From contig NZ_JBAFWZ010000012.1 in NCBI RefSeq assembly GCF_036662795.1, positions 45,804 through 109,803 on the forward strand: a stretch of DNA of 64,000 nt. Reading direction: 5' to 3'. Under the pieces are notes generated by a model. That model saw only the letters and a program-made list of their open reading frames with translations. It was not told the origin of the DNA and did no database searches. Of the stretch, positions 15,602 through 24,387 are shown one piece after another. Position numbers and translations under genes: made by a program. The stretch comes from Lysinibacillus_B sp036662795 (lineage in GTDB: Bacteria; Bacillota; Bacilli; Bacillales_A; Planococcaceae). Positions within the stretch are counted from its first letter, which is position 1; every line of letters begins with the position of its first letter.

Positions 15602-18600
15602 TTGATAGACGTTAATGAATTTGAATATATGAAAATTGGTTTAGCTTCTCCTGACAAGATTCGCTCTTGGTCATATGGTGAAGTAAAAAAACCGGAAACA
15701 ATTAACTACCGTACATTAAAGCCAGAAAAAGATGGTCTATTCTGCGAACGCATTTTCGGACCAACAAAAGACTGGGAATGTCATTGTGGTAAATACAAAC
15801 GTGTGCGCTATAAAGGTGTAGTTTGTGATCGTTGTGGAGTAGAAGTTACACGCGCAAAAGTTCGCCGTGAGCGTATGGGGCACATCGAATTAGCTGCTCC
15901 TGTATCTCATATTTGGTACTTCAAAGGTATTCCTAGCCGAATGGGTCTTATTTTAGATATGTCTCCACGTGCACTGGAAGAGGTAATTTACTTCGCATCA
16001 TACGTAGTAATTGATCCTGCTGGTACAAATTTAGAGAACAAACAGCTTCTTTCTGAAAAGGAATATCGTGCTTATCGCGAAAAATTTGGTGCTACTTTTG
16101 AAGCAGCAATGGGTGCGGAAGCAATTAAAAAGCTTCTTGAGAAAATTGATCTTGAAGAAGAAACGGTCATGTTAAAAGAAGAACTGAAAACTGCACAAGG
16201 TCAACGTCGTACTCGTGCGATTAAGCGCCTTGAAGTAGTAGAATCATTCCGTAACTCAGGCAACAAACCAGAGTGGATGATTTTAGACGTACTTCCAGTT
16301 ATTCCGCCAGAGCTTCGTCCAATGGTGCAATTAGATGGTGGTCGTTTCGCAACTTCTGACTTAAATGATTTATACCGTCGTGTTATTAACCGTAATAACC
16401 GTTTAAAACGTTTATTAGATTTAGGTGCTCCAAGCATCATCGTACAAAACGAAAAACGTATGTTACAAGAAGCGGTCGATGCTTTAATTGACAACGGTCG
16501 TCGCGGTCGTCCTGTTACAGGTCCGGGTAACCGTCCGTTAAAATCACTTTCACACATGTTGAAAGGGAAACAAGGTCGTTTCCGTCAAAACTTACTAGGT
16601 AAACGTGTAGACTACTCTGGTCGTTCGGTTATCGTAGTAGGTCCAAACTTAAAAATGTACCAATGTGGTCTTCCAAAAGAGATGGCAATCGAGCTATTTA
16701 AGCCTTTCGTAATGAAAGAATTAGTAGAACGTGGCCTAGCTCATAACATTAAGAGTGCAAAACGCAAAATTGAGCGTATGCACAACGAAGTATGGGATGT
16801 TTTAGAAGACGTTATTCGTGAGCATCCGGTATTACTTAACCGTGCACCGACGCTTCACCGTCTTGGTATTCAAGCGTTTGAGCCGACATTAGTAGAAGGT
16901 CGTGCAATTCGTCTTCACCCATTAGTATGTACAGCTTATAACGCTGACTTTGATGGTGACCAAATGGCGGTTCACGTTCCTTTATCAGCAGAAGCGCAAG
17001 CAGAAGCTCGTTTACTTATGCTAGCAGCTCAGAACATTCTAAACCCGAAAGATGGTAAACCAGTAGTAACACCATCTCAGGATATGGTATTAGGTAACTA
17101 TTATCTAACGCTTGAGCGTGAAGGTGCTCGTGGAGAAGGTTCTATCTTCTACGGACCAAACGAAGTGTTAATTGCATACCAAACTGGCCATGTACATTTA
17201 CACACGCGCATTGCGATTCAAGCCTCTTCTTTAAACAATCCAACGTTTACAGAAGAGCAAAACGGAATGTTCTTATTAACAACTGTAGGTAAGGTAATTT
17301 TCAACGAGATTCTTCCTGAATCATTCCCTTACATCAACGAACCAACAGATGTGAATTTAGAACAAAAAACACCTGAGAAGTACTTTGCGAAACTAACAAT
17401 TGACGAAGAGCTACTAAAAGAAGTGGAAGCATCTGAAGGCTATGCCACTCTTTCCCAAACAGAAAAAGTGGAGGTACAACGTAAAGCAGTATTACAAAAA
17501 TACTTCGCTTCAATGCCGGTTGTTCCACCATTCCGTAAAAAGTTCTTAGGAAATGTTATTGCAGAAGTATTTAAACGATTCCATATTACAGAAACGTCTA
17601 AAATGCTTGATCGCATGAAGGACTTAGGCTTTAAATATTCAACTCGTGCTGGTATTACAGTAGGTGTATCAGATATCGAGGTATTACCGAATAAAGGTGA
17701 AATTCTACAAGAAGCGCAAGCAAAAGTAGATAAAGTTACGAAGCAATTTAAACGTGGTTTAATTACAGAAGAAGAGCGTTATGATCGTGTTATTTCTAGT
17801 TGGTCTGCAGCTAAGGATGAAATCCAAGGTAAGCTAATGGACTCTCTACAAAATACGAACCCAATCTTCATGATGTCTGACTCTGGTGCCCGTGGTAACG
17901 CATCGAACTTTACTCAGCTAGCTGGTATGCGTGGTCTGATGGCCAACCCGGCTGGACGAATTATCGAACTTCCAATCAAATCTTCATTCCGTGAAGGTTT
18001 AACAGTATTAGAGTACTTCATCTCTACACACGGTGCGCGTAAAGGTCTTGCCGATACTGCACTTAAAACTGCCGATTCAGGTTATTTAACTCGTCGTCTA
18101 GTAGATGTTGCGCAGGACGTAATCGTTCGTGAAGACGACTGTGGTACGGATCGCGGTTTACTGATTGGGGCTCTAATGGAAGGTAACGAGATTATTGAAA
18201 TGCTAGAAGAGCGTATCGTAGGTCGTTACACGAAGAAAACAATTTTCCATCCAGAAACAGGCGCTGTCATTTTAGAGCGTGACGGATTAATTACACAAGA
18301 TGTTGCTCGTACGATTGATGAAGCAGGTATCGAAGAAGTGACGATCCGTTCTGCATTCACATGTAATACAAAGCATGGTGTATGTAAAAAATGTTATGGT
18401 ATGAACCTAGCAACAGGTGAAGAGGTAGAGGTTGGCGAAGCAGTAGGTATTATTGCTGCTCAATCTATCGGTGAGCCAGGTACGCAGTTAACGATGCGTA
18501 CATTCCATACAGGTGGGGTTGCCGGTAACGATATTACACAAGGTCTTCCACGTATCCAAGAGATTTTTGAGGCACGTAATCCGAAAGGGCAAGCAGTTAT

Positions 18601-19291
18601 TTCAGAAATCTCAGGTACAGTTTCAGAAATCGATGAAATCCGTGAAGGTCTAAAAGAAATAACGATTCAAGGTGACGTAGAAACTCGTAAATATCAAGCG
18701 CCTTATAACGCGCGTTTAAAAGTTCAATTAGGTGATGAAATTAAACCTGGACAAATCCTTACAGAAGGTTCTATCGATCCAAAGCAATTATTAAAAGTTA
18801 AAGACGTGTCAACAGTTCAAGAATATCTGTTAAAAGAAGTACAAAAAGTATACCGTATGCAAGGGGTAGAAATTGGAGATAAGCACATTGAAGTAATGGT
18901 TCGCCAAATGATTCGTAAAGTGCGCGTAATTGAAGCTGGGGATACAGACTTATTACCAGGTTCATTATTAGATATCCACCAATTCTCAGAAGCAAATGCA
19001 GATGCAGTTCTAACTGGCAAAAATCCTGCAACTTGTCGCCCTGTCATCCTTGGTATTACAAAAGCATCTCTTGAAACAGAGTCGTTCTTATCTGCTGCAT
19101 CATTCCAAGAAACAACTCGTGTATTAACGGATGCTGCAATTAAAGGTAAGCGTGATGAATTACTTGGTCTGAAGGAAAATGTAATTATCGGTAAACTTGT
19201 TCCGGCAGGTACTGGTATGCAACGTTACCGTCAAATTCGTATTGAGCAAGATGTACTTGATACAGAGGAAGAATTAACTTCAGCTGAATAA
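15602..19291 (+). CDS. rpoC: RNA polymerase beta' subunit
   Basis: 1229 residues; carries the catalytic magnesium-binding NADFDGDQ at residues 447-454. N-terminal zinc finger CHCGKYKRVRYKGVVCDRCG at about residues 60-79, second zinc-binding cluster at CNTKHGVCKKCYG with the upstream CGTD. Start TTG at 15602 after GGGAGG gives IDVNEFEYMKIGLASPDKIR, the family N-terminus. It is about 30 residues longer than B. subtilis RpoC; the extra part lies near residues 595-643. It is 169 bases from rpoB, across two terminators. Confidence 0.98.
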   Translation: MIDVNEFEYMKIGLASPDKIRSWSYGEVKKPETINYRTLKPEKDGLFCERIFGPTKDWECHCGKYKRVRYKGVVCDRCGVEVTRAKVRRERMGHIELAAPVSHIWYFKGIPSRMGLILDMSPRALEEVIYFASYVVIDPAGTNLENKQLLSEKEYRAYREKFGATFEAAMGAEAIKKLLEKIDLEEETVMLKEELKTAQGQRRTRAIKRLEVVESFRNSGNKPEWMILDVLPVIPPELRPMVQLDGGRFATSDLNDLYRRVINRNNRLKRLLDLGAPSIIVQNEKRMLQEAVDALIDNGRRGRPVTGPGNRPLKSLSHMLKGKQGRFRQNLLGKRVDYSGRSVIVVGPNLKMYQCGLPKEMAIELFKPFVMKELVERGLAHNIKSAKRKIERMHNEVWDVLEDVIREHPVLLNRAPTLHRLGIQAFEPTLVEGRAIRLHPLVCTAYNADFDGDQMAVHVPLSAEAQAEARLLMLAAQNILNPKDGKPVVTPSQDMVLGNYYLTLEREGARGEGSIFYGPNEVLIAYQTGHVHLHTRIAIQASSLNNPTFTEEQNGMFLLTTVGKVIFNEILPESFPYINEPTDVNLEQKTPEKYFAKLTIDEELLKEVEASEGYATLSQTEKVEVQRKAVLQKYFASMPVVPPFRKKFLGNVIAEVFKRFHITETSKMLDRMKDLGFKYSTRAGITVGVSDIEVLPNKGEILQEAQAKVDKVTKQFKRGLITEEERYDRVISSWSAAKDEIQGKLMDSLQNTNPIFMMSDSGARGNASNFTQLAGMRGLMANPAGRIIELPIKSSFREGLTVLEYFISTHGARKGLADTALKTADSGYLTRRLVDVAQDVIVREDDCGTDRGLLIGALMEGNEIIEMLEERIVGRYTKKTIFHPETGAVILERDGLITQDVARTIDEAGIEEVTIRSAFTCNTKHGVCKKCYGMNLATGEEVEVGEAVGIIAAQSIGEPGTQLTMRTFHTGGVAGNDITQGLPRIQEIFEARNPKGQAVISEISGTVSEIDEIREGLKEITIQGDVETRKYQAPYNARLKVQLGDEIKPGQILTEGSIDPKQLLKVKDVSTVQEYLLKEVQKVYRMQGVEIGDKHIEVMVRQMIRKVRVIEAGDTDLLPGSLLDIHQFSEANADAVLTGKNPATCRPVILGITKASLETESFLSAASFQETTRVLTDAAIKGKRDELLGLKENVIIGKLVPAGTGMQRYRQIRIEQDVLDTEEELTSAE

Positions 19292-19306
19292 GCTTTAAGG
19301 TCAATT

Positions 19307-19341
19307 TCCGGGTGAGGGCTAGCTCTCACCGGGATTTTTAT
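19307..19341 (+). terminator. Terminator after rpoC
   Basis: TCCGG-G-TGAG pairs with CTCACCGGGA through a one-base bulge, followed by TTTTTA. It precedes a strong promoter for rplGB. Confidence 0.75.
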
Positions 19342-19350
19342 AGATATTAG

Positions 19351-19379
19351 TTGACAGTGTAAATTGGTAATGATAATAT
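19351..19379 (+). promoter_or_regulatory. Strong sigma-A promoter for rplGB-rpsL-rpsG-fusA
   Basis: TTGACA at 19351-19356, exact 17-base spacer, TAATAT at 19374-19379 with an extended -10 TG at 19371-19372. Start of the str operon transcript. Confidence 0.8.
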
Positions 19380-19424
19380 ATTGAAGGTTGATAGTTAACT
19401 GTCTGTACTTCGGAGGATATGAAA

Positions 19425-19676
19425 ATGTCTTATGATCAAGTGAAACAGGCTAGTAAAACAATCATAGGTACAAAGCAAGCAGTGAAAGCGATGCGTGCTG
19501 GACAAGTTACAGAGCTTTTTGTCGCACTTGATGCAGACAGTGGGGTAACCGATCCGGCCATTCTTCTCGCGAAAGAAATCGGTGTACCAGTTCGTCTCGT
19601 GGAGTCAAAAAAAGAACTTGGAAAAGCTTGCGGCATACATGTTGGAGCTGCGGTTGTTGCGATTACTGCGATGTAG
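19425..19676 (+). CDS. rplGB: L7Ae-family ribosomal protein (YbxF, kink-turn binding)
   Basis: Binds kink-turn RNA; associates with ribosomes in B. subtilis. The 83 residues are a lone L7Ae/L30e domain (IIGTKQAVKAMRAGQVTELF, ESKKELGKACGIHVGAAVVA). ATG at 19425 is 8 bases after GGAGG; an in-frame ATG at 19419 is only 2 bases away and is rejected. Same place as ybxF between rpoC and rpsL. Confidence 0.92.
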   Translation: MSYDQVKQASKTIIGTKQAVKAMRAGQVTELFVALDADSGVTDPAILLAKEIGVPVRLVESKKELGKACGIHVGAAVVAITAM

Positions 19677-19773
19677 TTTTTGTGTAAAGTACACAAAGAC
19701 TTTGTTTTTACCCAAAAAATGAACCACCTGGATGTGTGGTATTACAAGGAATCAATGAAGGGAGGAAAAATCG

Positions 19774-20193
19774 ATGCCTACAATTAACCAATTGGTACGT
19801 AAGCCTCGTAAATCTAAAAGCACGAAATCAAACTCACCAGCGTTAAACAAAGGATATAACTCATTTAAAAAATCTTTAACTGATGTTAAATCTCCACAAA
19901 AACGTGGTGTTTGTACTCGTGTAGGTACTATGACGCCTAAAAAACCTAACTCAGCGTTACGTAAATACGCTCGTGTACGTTTAACTAACCAAATCGAGGT
20001 TACAGCGTATATCCCAGGTGAAGGCCACAACTTACAAGAGCACAGTGTTGTTCTTATCCGTGGCGGTCGTGTAAAAGACTTACCGGGTGTTCGTTACCAT
20101 ATCGTACGTGGTGCACTTGATACTGCTGGTGTTAACGGTCGTATGCAATCACGTTCTCTATACGGAACAAAACGCCCTAAAGAAAAAAAATAA
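19774..20193 (+). CDS. rpsL: 30S ribosomal protein S12
   Basis: Decoding-centre protein. TPKKPNSALRK and GGRVKDLPGVRYH carry the lysines whose mutation gives streptomycin resistance; both are wild type. 139 residues, as in other Bacillales. AGGGAGG precedes the ATG. The 97-base gap from rplGB holds a small ACCAC/GTGGT hairpin only. Confidence 0.97.
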   Translation: MPTINQLVRKPRKSKSTKSNSPALNKGYNSFKKSLTDVKSPQKRGVCTRVGTMTPKKPNSALRKYARVRLTNQIEVTAYIPGEGHNLQEHSVVLIRGGRVKDLPGVRYHIVRGALDTAGVNGRMQSRSLYGTKRPKEKK

Positions 20194-20234
20194 TTTAAAC
20201 TCAAATAGATACTCATCTGAAAGGAGGAAAACAC

Positions 20235-20705
20235 ATGCCTCGTAAAGGTCCTGTTTCCAAACGTGACGTGTTACCAGATCCAATTTATAATTCAAAATTA
20301 GTAACTCGTTTAGTTAATAAAATGATGATTGACGGTAAAAAAGGTACTTCTCAAAAGATTTTATACGGTGCGTTCGAACTTGTTAAAGAACGTTCAGGTC
20401 AAGATCCTCTAGAAGTATTCGAAGCGGCATTAAACAACGTAATGCCAGTTCTAGAAGTACGCGCTCGTCGTGTTGGTGGTTCTAACTACCAAGTACCGGT
20501 TGAAGTACGCCCAGAACGCCGTACAACTTTAGGTCTTCGTTACTTAGTTAACTACTCTCGTCTTCGTGGTGAAAAAACGATGGAAGAGCGTTTAGCTAAT
20601 GAAATCTTAGATGCATCTAACAACACGGGTGCTTCAGTTAAGAAACGCGAAGATATGCACAAAATGGCAGAAGCGAACAAAGCATTCGCTCACTACCGCT
20701 GGTAA
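20235..20705 (+). CDS. rpsG: 30S ribosomal protein S7
   Basis: Primary 16S rRNA 3'-domain binder that nucleates head assembly; a translational regulator of the str operon in E. coli. 156 residues; PRKGPVSKRDVLPDPIYNSK at the N-terminus and MAEANKAFAHYRW at the C-terminus are standard. AAAGGAGG precedes the ATG. Confidence 0.97.
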   Translation: MPRKGPVSKRDVLPDPIYNSKLVTRLVNKMMIDGKKGTSQKILYGAFELVKERSGQDPLEVFEAALNNVMPVLEVRARRVGGSNYQVPVEVRPERRTTLGLRYLVNYSRLRGEKTMEERLANEILDASNNTGASVKKREDMHKMAEANKAFAHYRW

Positions 20706-20709
20706 TTTT

Positions 20710-20743
20710 ATCTACGCTCTAGCTTGCTAGAGCATAGATTTTA
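20710..20743 (+). terminator. Hairpin between rpsG and fusA
   Basis: ATCTACGCTCTAGC (20710-20723) pairs with GCTAGAGCATAGAT (20726-20739) with one mismatch, then a short TTTTA. The stem is long but the T tract is short, so partial termination or mRNA processing is more likely than a full stop. Confidence 0.5.
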
Positions 20744-20782
20744 CTTAATAGTTTTAACCCAATATGGAAGGAGAAATTTCCT

Positions 20783-22861
20783 ATGAAACGCGAATTCTCT
20801 TTAGAGAATACTCGTAATATTGGGATTATGGCTCACATTGATGCTGGTAAAACAACAACAACTGAGCGTATCCTTTATTACACTGGTAAGATTCACAAAA
20901 TCGGTGAAACTCACGATGGTGGAGCTCAAATGGACTGGATGGAGCAAGAGCAAGAACGTGGTATTACGATCACTTCTGCTGCAACAACAGCTCAGTGGGC
21001 AGGTAACCGTATTAACATCATCGATACTCCAGGTCACGTAGACTTCACAGTAGAAGTAGAACGTTCTTTACGTGTACTTGACGGTGCAGTAACAGTACTT
21101 GATGCTCAATCAGGTGTTGAGCCTCAAACTGAAACAGTATGGCGTCAAGCAACAACTTACGGCGTACCACGTATCGTATTCATCAACAAAATGGATAAAA
21201 TGGGTGCTGACTTCTTATATTCTGTAAATACTCTACATGAGCGTTTACAAGCAAACGCTCACCCAATCCAACTACCAATCGGTGCTGAAGATGAGTTCCG
21301 TGGTATTATTGACTTAATAGAAATGAACGTTACATTCTATGGTAACGACGAAGGTACTGCTCTTACTGTAGAAGAAATTCCAGAAGAATATAAAGAGCAA
21401 GCTGAAGAATACCGTGAGAAATTAATCGATGCAGTTGCAAGTGTTGATGAAGATCTTATGGAGAAATATTTAGAAGGCGAAGAAATTACTAAAGAAGAGC
21501 TTAAAGCAGCTATTCGTAAAGCGACTATCGCGGTAGAATTCTACCCTGTACTTTGCGGTACAGCATTCAAACACAAAGGTGTTCGTAAAATGCTTGACGC
21601 AGCTGTAGATTACCTTCCAGCACCAACTGACGTACCATCTATTAAAGGTACTTCTGTTGATGGCGACGAAGAAATCGAGCGTCATTCTTCAGACGAGGAG
21701 CCATTCTCAGCTCTTGCGTTTAAAGTTATGACTGACCCGTTCGTTGGTAAATTAACTTTCTTCCGTGTGTACTCTGGAACATTAGATTCAGGTTCATACG
21801 TACAAAACTCTTCTAAAGGTAAACGTGAGCGTGTAGGTCGTATCCTACAAATGCACGCGAACAGCCGTGAAGAAATCTCTAAAGTATTCGCAGGGGATAT
21901 TGCTGCTGCTGTAGGTCTTAAAGACACTACTACTGGTGACACTCTTTGTGACGAGAAAAATCTTGTTATCCTTGAGTCTATGGAATTCCCAGAGCCAGTT
22001 ATCTCTTTATCTGTAGAGCCTAAATCAAAAGCTGACCAAGACAAAATGGGTCAAGCATTAGCTAAATTGCAAGAAGAAGATCCAACTTTCCGTGCTCACA
22101 CTGACACTGAAACTGGTCAAACAATTATCTCTGGTATGGGTGAGCTTCACTTAGATATCCTAGTTGACCGTATGAGACGTGAGTTTAAAGTAGAAGCTAA
22201 CGTTGGTGCGCCAATGGTATCTTACCGTGAAACATTCCGTAGCGAAGCTAAAGTTCAAGGTAAATTCACTCGTCAATCGGGTGGTCGTGGACAATACGGT
22301 GACGTAACGATTGAGTTCTCTCCAAACGAAGAGGGTGCTGGTTTCGAATTCGAAAACGCTATCGTTGGTGGTGTAGTACCACGTGAATATATTCCGGCTG
22401 TTGAAGCGGGTCTTCGTGACTCTCTTGACCGCGGTGTAATTGCTGGTTACCCACTAATCGACATTAAAGCGAAGTTAGTATTCGGTTCTTACCATGACGT
22501 TGACTCGAATGAGATGGCGTTCAAAATTGCTGCATCTATGGCTCTTAAAGAAGCTGCGAAGAAATGTAATCCAGTTCTTTTAGAACCAATGATGAAAGTA
22601 GAAGTTGTAATTCCAGAAGAGTACCTTGGTGATATCATGGGTAACATTACTGCTCGTCGCGGACGCGTTGAGGGTATGGAAGCACGTGGTAACTCTCAAG
22701 TAGTACGCGCAATGGTTCCACTATCTGAAATGTTCGGATATGCAACAACTTTACGTTCAGCAACACAAGGTCGCGGTACATTCTCAATGGTATTCGATCA
22801 TTATGAAGAAGTACCAAAATCAATTGCTGAAGAAATCATCAAAAAAAATAAAGGTGAATAA
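20783..22861 (+). CDS. fusA: Elongation factor G
   Basis: GTPase that drives translocation. 692 residues with G-domain motifs AHIDAGKTTTTE (G1), DTPGHVDF (G3) and NKMDKMGAD (G4), followed by domains II-V; RQSGGRGQYGDV lies in domain IV. GGAGAAA precedes the ATG. Usual str operon position, upstream of tuf. Confidence 0.98.
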   Translation: MKREFSLENTRNIGIMAHIDAGKTTTTERILYYTGKIHKIGETHDGGAQMDWMEQEQERGITITSAATTAQWAGNRINIIDTPGHVDFTVEVERSLRVLDGAVTVLDAQSGVEPQTETVWRQATTYGVPRIVFINKMDKMGADFLYSVNTLHERLQANAHPIQLPIGAEDEFRGIIDLIEMNVTFYGNDEGTALTVEEIPEEYKEQAEEYREKLIDAVASVDEDLMEKYLEGEEITKEELKAAIRKATIAVEFYPVLCGTAFKHKGVRKMLDAAVDYLPAPTDVPSIKGTSVDGDEEIERHSSDEEPFSALAFKVMTDPFVGKLTFFRVYSGTLDSGSYVQNSSKGKRERVGRILQMHANSREEISKVFAGDIAAAVGLKDTTTGDTLCDEKNLVILESMEFPEPVISLSVEPKSKADQDKMGQALAKLQEEDPTFRAHTDTETGQTIISGMGELHLDILVDRMRREFKVEANVGAPMVSYRETFRSEAKVQGKFTRQSGGRGQYGDVTIEFSPNEEGAGFEFENAIVGGVVPREYIPAVEAGLRDSLDRGVIAGYPLIDIKAKLVFGSYHDVDSNEMAFKIAASMALKEAAKKCNPVLLEPMMKVEVVIPEEYLGDIMGNITARRGRVEGMEARGNSQVVRAMVPLSEMFGYATTLRSATQGRGTFSMVFDHYEEVPKSIAEEIIKKNKGE

Positions 22862-22914
22862 TTGAATTTTCATCTTGTATCAAGTATAAATAACTTGTAA
22901 GCTATGATTGACAT

Positions 22915-22938
22915 GGCAAGGAAGGGCCCTTTCTTGCC
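22915..22938 (+). repeat. Palindrome in the fusA-tuf gap
   Basis: Two 12-base arms meeting at GGGCCC (arms GGCAAGGAAGGG and CCCTTTCTTGCC) pair with one mismatch and essentially no loop. No T run follows, so it is not a terminator. It lies in the tuf 5' leader, 53 bases before the tuf start; role unknown. Confidence 0.6.
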
Positions 22939-22990
22939 GTGCAATTATAACATAAAAAAATTAAAACACATATTTAGGAGGCTTTCTCTA

Positions 22991-24178
22991 ATGGCTAAAG
23001 AAAAATTTGACCGTTCGAAAACGCATGCTAACGTTGGTACAATCGGACACGTTGACCATGGTAAAACTACTTTAACTGCTGCAATCGCAACAGTTCTTTC
23101 AAAAAAATTAGGTGGAGAAGCTAAGTCATATGCTGACGTAGATAACGCACCAGAAGAAAAAGAGCGCGGTATCACAATCAATACTTCTCACGTAGAATAT
23201 GAAACTGAAACTCGTCACTATGCACACGTTGACTGCCCAGGACACGCTGACTATGTTAAAAACATGATCACTGGTGCTGCTCAAATGGACGGCGGTATCT
23301 TAGTAGTATCTGCTGCTGACGGCCCAATGCCACAAACTCGTGAGCACATCCTTTTATCTCGTCAAGTAGGTGTTCCTTACTTAGTAGTATTCATGAACAA
23401 ATGTGATATGGTTGACGACGAAGAATTATTAGAATTAGTAGAAATGGAAATCCGTGACCTACTATCTGAATATGAGTTCCCAGGCGACGATATCCCTGTA
23501 ATCAAAGGTTCTGCTCTTAAAGCTCTTGAAGGTGAAGCAGAATGGGAAGAAAAAATCATCGAATTAATGGACGCTGTAGATTCTTACATCCCAACTCCAG
23601 AACGTCAAACTGACAAACCATTCATGATGCCAGTAGAGGACGTATTCTCTATCACTGGTCGTGGTACAGTAGCAACTGGCCGTGTTGAACGTGGTCAAGT
23701 TAAAGTTGGTGACGTTGTAGAAATTATCGGTATTGAAGAAGAAGCAAAAACTACAACTGTAACTGGTGTAGAAATGTTCCGTAAATTATTAGACTACGCT
23801 GAAGCTGGAGACAACATCGGTGCTTTACTTCGTGGTGTAGCTCGTGAAGATATCCAACGTGGTCAAGTATTAGCTAAACCAGGCTCAATTACTCCACACA
23901 CAAACTTCAAAGCTGAAGTTTACGTTTTATCAAAAGAAGAGGGTGGCCGTCATACTCCATTCTTCTCTAACTACCGTCCTCAGTTCTACTTCCGTACAAC
24001 TGACGTAACTGGTATTTGTATGTTACCAGAAGGCGTTGAAATGGTAATGCCTGGCGATAACATCGAAATGACTGTAGAATTAATCGCTCCAATCGCTCTT
24101 GAAGAAGGTACTAAATTCTCTATCCGTGAGGGTGGCCGTACTGTAGGCGCTGGCGTAGTTGCTTCTATCCAAAAATAA
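22991..24178 (+). CDS. tuf: Elongation factor Tu
   Basis: GTPase that delivers aminoacyl-tRNA. 395 residues from ATG 22991, which follows TAGGAGG; an in-frame TTG/ATG further upstream would add a non-family extension. GHVDHGKTT (G1), DCPGHADY (G3), NKCDMVDD (G4) and the RGITI effector region are visible. Codon use is that of a very highly expressed gene. Confidence 0.98.
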   Translation: MAKEKFDRSKTHANVGTIGHVDHGKTTLTAAIATVLSKKLGGEAKSYADVDNAPEEKERGITINTSHVEYETETRHYAHVDCPGHADYVKNMITGAAQMDGGILVVSAADGPMPQTREHILLSRQVGVPYLVVFMNKCDMVDDEELLELVEMEIRDLLSEYEFPGDDIPVIKGSALKALEGEAEWEEKIIELMDAVDSYIPTPERQTDKPFMMPVEDVFSITGRGTVATGRVERGQVKVGDVVEIIGIEEEAKTTTVTGVEMFRKLLDYAEAGDNIGALLRGVAREDIQRGQVLAKPGSITPHTNFKAEVYVLSKEEGGRHTPFFSNYRPQFYFRTTDVTGICMLPEGVEMVMPGDNIEMTVELIAPIALEEGTKFSIREGGRTVGAGVVASIQK

Positions 24179-24201
24179 TTTTAGCTTAGGCTAAATTCTT
24201 A

Positions 24202-24238
24202 AAAATCCTGTGGGGACGCTCACAGGATTTTTTTTATT
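24202..24238 (+). terminator. Terminator after tuf
   Basis: AAAATCCTGTG (24202-24212) pairs perfectly with CACAGGATTTT (24221-24231), 8-base loop, in a run of T residues. End of the str operon transcript. Confidence 0.92.
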
Positions 24239-24387
24239 TTGTATCATTATAGATAAAATGAATAATGAATATTCGAAATATGTATTTCATTAATGGATCT
24301 CTATAATATTATAATGGGTTATAAGGAAGGGATTGAGAATACTTTTCTTTCTTGAATGATTTAGTACGTTATAGGGGGATAATGTTC

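Noticed and set aside
19900..20110. Possible streptomycin-resistance change in rpsL
   Set aside because: The key lysines in TPKKPNSALRK and GGRVKDLPG are unchanged.
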